Source: Branchiostoma floridae (Eukaryota; Chordata; Leptocardii; Amphioxiformes; Branchiostomatidae). From it: a DNA stretch of 64,000 bases. The translations under genes were made by a program, and so were the position numbers. The stretch is taken from NCBI RefSeq assembly GCF_000003815.2, contig NC_049979.1:25232058-25296057 (forward strand). Reading direction: 5' to 3'. Under the pieces are notes generated by a model. The model was given only the letters and a program-made list of their open reading frames with translations. It searched no databases and had not been told where the DNA came from. Shown piece after piece: positions 41,801 to 47,800 of the stretch; positions within the stretch are counted from its first letter, which is position 1; each line of letters opens with the position of its first letter.

Positions 41801-44800
41801 TACTTGTACAGCTTGTTATAGGACCTTAGACCTGCAACGATCAGAAAATGTGTGGTAACCTAGCCTATGCCTGAGGTTGCCCACACTTAAGTATTTCAAA
41901 CCTTGACACTAGTATACAGCTATAAATTTCAGATTCAAGTTCTAAAGAGAAGTACTTTGTATATTGGTTTTACTGATATTGTTTCTAATCATTTCATATT
42001 GTGCACCCATTTCTTTTTGTACAACTGAATTTTTAGTTAAGGTGTATCATGATTTTTTTTAGCCCGTTTTCTATTGGTTTCCTATTTTTAAGGTTTTCTA
42101 CTGTGTCATAACCTTCAGCCGCATACTCAGTGTTTAGGTCCTGTACACTGATGTTCAGGTGTTTGGACCTGTACATTATGCTTTCTCTGATGCAGGTACA
42201 TATACACAGCCCTATTGTTGTCAAATTACACCTTCTAACTCTATTAAACCACATCATTTGATAGCTTTTCAGTACCAAGGAAATGCCCAATTATGCGAAG
42301 AGGAAAACTGGAATCCACAGTTTCCCTCTCCCCTTAATCAGGACATTTCCTTGGTACTGAAAAGCTATCAAACTGTGGAGTATCAAATGCCATGAAGCAA
42401 ATTAAACAATTGGCTACAATATATTACATACTAGAGAATATAACATGGTGTAGTCCTCAACGCGTGGGACCGCGTAGCGCAGTGGCAGCGTTTTCGCCTT
42501 GTGACTGAGAGGTCCGGGGTTCGAATCCGGCTGCAGTGTTACCGATCTTGTGCCCTTGGGAAAGGCACTTTACACGACTTTCCTCACTTAACTCAAGTGA
42601 AAATGAGTACCTAGCTTCGGCTAGGGCCTTCCCTCGGATAGGACATTAAATGGAGGTCCCGTGTTTAGGGAGAGCCATACCCCAGGCACGTAAAAGAACC
42701 CGCCACATGTGCGATGGTGCGATGTAAGCGGATCAAACGATTCCAGCCAAAATGGGGTAGGGAATTTCCCGAGCAGCCTCGTAACCCCTGCTTTGCCTGT
42801 TGAGTCAGTGAAGTCAAGCTTGCTTAAGCTTGATGTTTCTGACTTAGCGAGAAGAGATGCTGCTACAGTTATCGCTATGGGCCGCTCTTCATCTTCATGA
42901 TGGTAACATCAGGCCCTACGAACCTGATTTAGAAAAAAAAATGTATCAAGTGTGCACATGAGTACTTGGAACTATGAGATGATATAGTTAGCCTGAAACA
43001 TTTTTAAAAATGACAAGAATTAGGGAGCAATTTGAGTACCGACAAAAGCAGTTACTTGTAGAATAATTGTCTTGTTTTTGTAGGCCAGCTACCGTCCCCT
43101 GCTGGTAGGGAACCTGGCGAGCTTGGTGAAATCCGATCCAAGCTCCTCTACTTTTTGGAAACATCTCTGGACTACGTTCCCGAGAAACTTCTCACCTATT
43201 TCCCATTTGATGGTAAGTGTCATCATTTTAGTGATTAAGATAGAATCAGAGTTTTCCCCAGTATCCATCACTCAAAAAAGTTTTGTCGTCAATAACAGAT
43301 AGAACTTATGGCATTATCAAGACAGAATTGCTGACAGAATTATGTCTAATTTGAAAAATCCCAGCAGGTTTTACACCTCACTTGACTCTACAAACTGAAA
43401 ATGAGAACCTAGCTTTGGTTAGGGTACTTCTTTTTGAGGGATGTAGAGCTGGAGGTCCCTTATTTGAGGAGAGCCACACCACTGCACACTGCTGCAAATT
43501 CCTGCAGAAAGGCAGGAAAATTGATAGACAGAATTACAATTAGTGAGAAATTCACAAGGAATAAATTTTACAAGAATTTCATAACAAATTTTAAGATTTC
43601 ACTGATGTATGTGATCTTTGCTTTCCTGTTGTAACTTGGTGCCATGTTCCATCTCTTGTAGGGTTTTTTGAAGAGCGAGCTCTTCTATTGGGTAGACTGG
43701 GTCGTCATGAACAAGCCATTGCCATCTACACACATGTACTGACTGACAACTGGATGGCTCTGGAGTAAGTGACTCTCTCTTTTTGAAACTTTTACGAGGA
43801 AAATATTATATAGTTTTTGTTCACACAGATTATCATGATAATCATTAGAAGCTTAAGTAGGTTCATGTTGTATAGAATCTATTTTATATTGTTCCAAAAT
43901 CCATGTACCTAATGTTACATGATTGTACATGTATATTGTAGTGTGTTTATTGTAAAATAGTGTTTCAAAGAGTTATTTTTTTAGTGACAAGGTTGACATA
44001 AAGTTCTCATTGCTTGTAAATAAAGACCAGCTTGCATGTAATGTTAACTCTCCTGGAACTGCCACGTTAACAAAAGACAGTTAATTCAAAATAGATAAAT
44101 GCAGCATCTGCAATCCCCATTTGTATGCACGCATCAGATATACATGGGTACAAGACATTCTTGAGAAGGCTTTAATAGCAATATCATTTGTTTATCGTAT
44201 ATTTATTCATCTCAAGACATAAGATAAGTTACCCCTTGTCATTATAAGAGTTTATGGGTCGGTTCACACCAGGAAAATTTCTGGTTGTACGACAATGACA
44301 TATGCCTACATGTAAGTTGTCTGTCAGCTTTCTTTTCACACGAACGGTCCCGGGACTCCCGCTGTCCCCCATGTTATTAAAAAAAAACTGAACATAACAC
44401 CTTGTGACATGTGCATTTTGAACAAACTCAGTCCTGTCAGTTTTGTAATAAAAAATGTGCCACCACTAGTACTGTGTGAGAGATACTGGTGTGTTATTTT
44501 TGCATAAGCCTCCTTCTTTCTCACTGTCTCCATTTTGCTTCCTTATATGATCCTGTCGTTGTTCCACAGTCCTTTCAAATAGCGAGTTTCCTTACCGCTC
44601 CAATCTAAGCTATTGTTCGCTGTCATGGACAACTTTGACATTTGCCATTGTCGTGCAAGCAGAAATTTTCCTTGTGTGAATCAGCACTATTTATGTCTAC
44701 TGGAATATTGTCTGTTCCAAAATTCTTGGTTAGAGAGTTTGACTTTTCCACAGGTACTGTGCAAGGAATTATGACAGACACAAAGAGGGCAATAAGGATG

Positions 44801-47800
44801 TAAGTTAAATTTCTTTTTTATTCTAACACCAAAGTAAGGACTCCATTTCATCTATTATATATGCAATCACAGACCAACTTAACTGTTAAAACAATGTAAA
44901 TCAATTCCCCAGGAAGCCTTTTCTGTTGGCCGTTTTCACTCACTTTCCACACAGTAAAACATGCAGGTGCTGACTGCCATATTGATGTCCTTAATTTACA
45001 TTTCATAACTCAAGCATGCACAGCATACATGTAGGTGTCTGAGAATGCTTGCACCACGATTCATGGAAATGAAAATACAAAATATATCTGTGCCTACCTC
45101 CATGTTGGTTTACATATGACATCACATGAAAAGTCTGTATATCTTGTAGTAAATGACAATGAAAGCTTTGGGTGAATTAGGTTTATTGAAAAGAAACATA
45201 CAAGTGATGATGCTATTTTCTGGTCTATCCTGAAGGTTTATGTGTATCTACTGCGCATGTACCTGAGTCCCCCTGACCCACACAACCTGGGGGTCATGTC
45301 TGGAGCGGTCAACCCCCAGCCGAACGTCCAGGCTGCACTGGACATTCTGATGGAGCATTCCAGCAAGATAGACACTGCTAAGGTGGGTTGTAGGACATAG
45401 ATGTCATATGCACAGTGGTTTGAACCTAGTGTTGCATTCAACCTTTTCAGGTGTTGTTTAGCTATCAGTTCAGAGCTCGAAATACTTTTTTCAGCAAAGT
45501 TTGTCAAGTGGCAACCTGAGTCAAAAGCCAGTTGCGCCATCAATATTTCAGGNNNNNNNNNNNNNNNNNNNNNNNNNNNNNNNNNNNNNNNNNNNNNNNN
45601 NNNNNNNNNNNNNNNNNNNNNNNNNNNNNNNNNNNNNNNNNNNNNNNNNNNNCAGAATTAAGTTGTGCGAAGCAAAATGTGGTTGCATTTTCAAGTGGGC
45701 AAGTGGGTATTTCAAGCCCTGCGGTTCCTTGTATTTGTTTATTTTGTACACAAGTAAACCACCATTAGTTTAACTCACCAGTATTTGTTCAGTAAGGCCA
45801 TGTTGATTTGATTATATGGATGACAATCGTATCCACATCAATTTTCGTCCGTTTCCAAAAAATGTTTCAACCATACTGTAAATCGTACAAAAGCAACAGC
45901 AGATATATGCAGCCATAGATTGAAAAAGAATATCGGACAATATTTGTCATAGAATGTTAAGGTCAACTCCAAGGCCAAAAAGAAAAGCTAAAAGAACAAA
46001 AATGAAGAATCTATTGTTTGGTATACCGTACAATCTTCCTGACCATTTTGATTTCAGTGTGAATATACTTTTTTTTTTACCAAACTTTTTTCATTCACAT
46101 GCTTGCATTAGTTTTGGGGTTCCCAGAGGATGTCATCCATACAAATGTATAATCAAATCAACATGGCCTAGTACAAGCTGTGTAAGACCAGTATAAGATT
46201 AGATCCACTCACACTCTTTTTGATATGTGTGATGGGATGTTAAATGTGCTATCGGTGTGACTTGGGCATGAGCTTGGTTACTACTCCTAGTTACACCTGT
46301 GTGCTTGGCTTAGAACACGAGCCATGGTGAAGCAGTATTGCACTAGCCTGGGTACCATCCGGAAAGTAGTTCGCTCCGACGTTCATTAAATACTATTTAC
46401 AGTCGCTTCTAGCTCTGACATTCACTATACACTATATACAGTCGCTTCTCTGTGTTTCCGTCTGGGAACGCGGCCCATCTTAACGTCTGGAATCGTCTAA
46501 ATTTTGGACGCAGGCGCTGATTGGTCCCTACACATGAGCAAATTATGGAATGGGTTCAAGCGCTCGTTCGAACCGGTGTTCCAACACCGGACAAGCCCTC
46601 AGTCCTGTTGTCATCGAACGAGTGCTCTAGAACCCATTCCTTGATTCACTCATTAACTGATTTTACCACCAAACGGTTTGAATGTGCAAGTCTCCAGATG
46701 GATAGCAGAAGTGAACATAGCAGCGAACTACTATCCGGATGGTACCCAGGCTAGTATTGCACCATTTGCTATTGAAAAATGATTACAGAACTGCCTTGTC
46801 ATATATGGCCACCTGCTGTGTGCACTTGCCTGAGACAGTTGACAAACTTTGTTAGACAACAGTTTATCCTCAACTTTCCTTGATGTACAAATTACCATTT
46901 AACAGCCATTCGAAAATGTTTGATATCAGTCTGCAGTTCAATGTAATTATGCCAGATGGCACGCCTAACTTGTCTATGATGGATGTTTCCTCCACCACCT
47001 TCACCTCAGTCTGTACATGTAGAGCAGTTGATATCAAAGATGCAGTTCCTACAAATTAAACCTGCAAAGGGCCTTTCAATACTTTATAGTCATGCAGTTT
47101 CTTTTCCTTGGACCCACAAAATCTTTTGGCTCCGGTTCGGAATTTGTTTTGCCCGTACCGTGACGTAGTCTGTGAAAATCATAGTTTCCCCCCTTTGTTT
47201 TGGCTACTGTTATTATTAATAGCAGTGTATAATCTTTTGTATTTCCCCAAAAGTCCGTTCTTTGTAGCGTTTTTAGGTGGCGCAAATTTCGTTGTACAGC
47301 CAATACTTCCTGATATTGGAGCACAATAGTGGCAATGCAGTTTCGTCACCTGATCACCCAGATCGTACGTTCTATGTGCATTGTGGGTGTTTTATTGCCC
47401 CCGGAGCTCATGGAAAACGTATCCTCATGGTTTCTTCCTTTTTGCTCAATATACAGAAGAAATCTTGACCTTCATATTGCTATATTAGTCATTATATCCC
47501 CGGAAAATTTGTTTTTTCTGTGTAGCGCATGCCTATAAGGAACGCCCCAAAATTAGCAACATAACTACCCGCTTAGAATCATCATTCTTTCAAAGAAATT
47601 TTTGAAAATGTAACTAGAAAATCAAAAGCCTGTAGGCCTTTTCTGTCCACACGAGTATGCATTCATACAAGGTATTTGTTTCTTTGCACAATGACATAGT
47701 AGCCAGTATACCATTCTCTTATCATGTACACTAACTTGTTATTTGCTATGCTAAATCATTGCTAATTGCTTTAGAAGGCCTGTGACTGGGATATTGGAAG

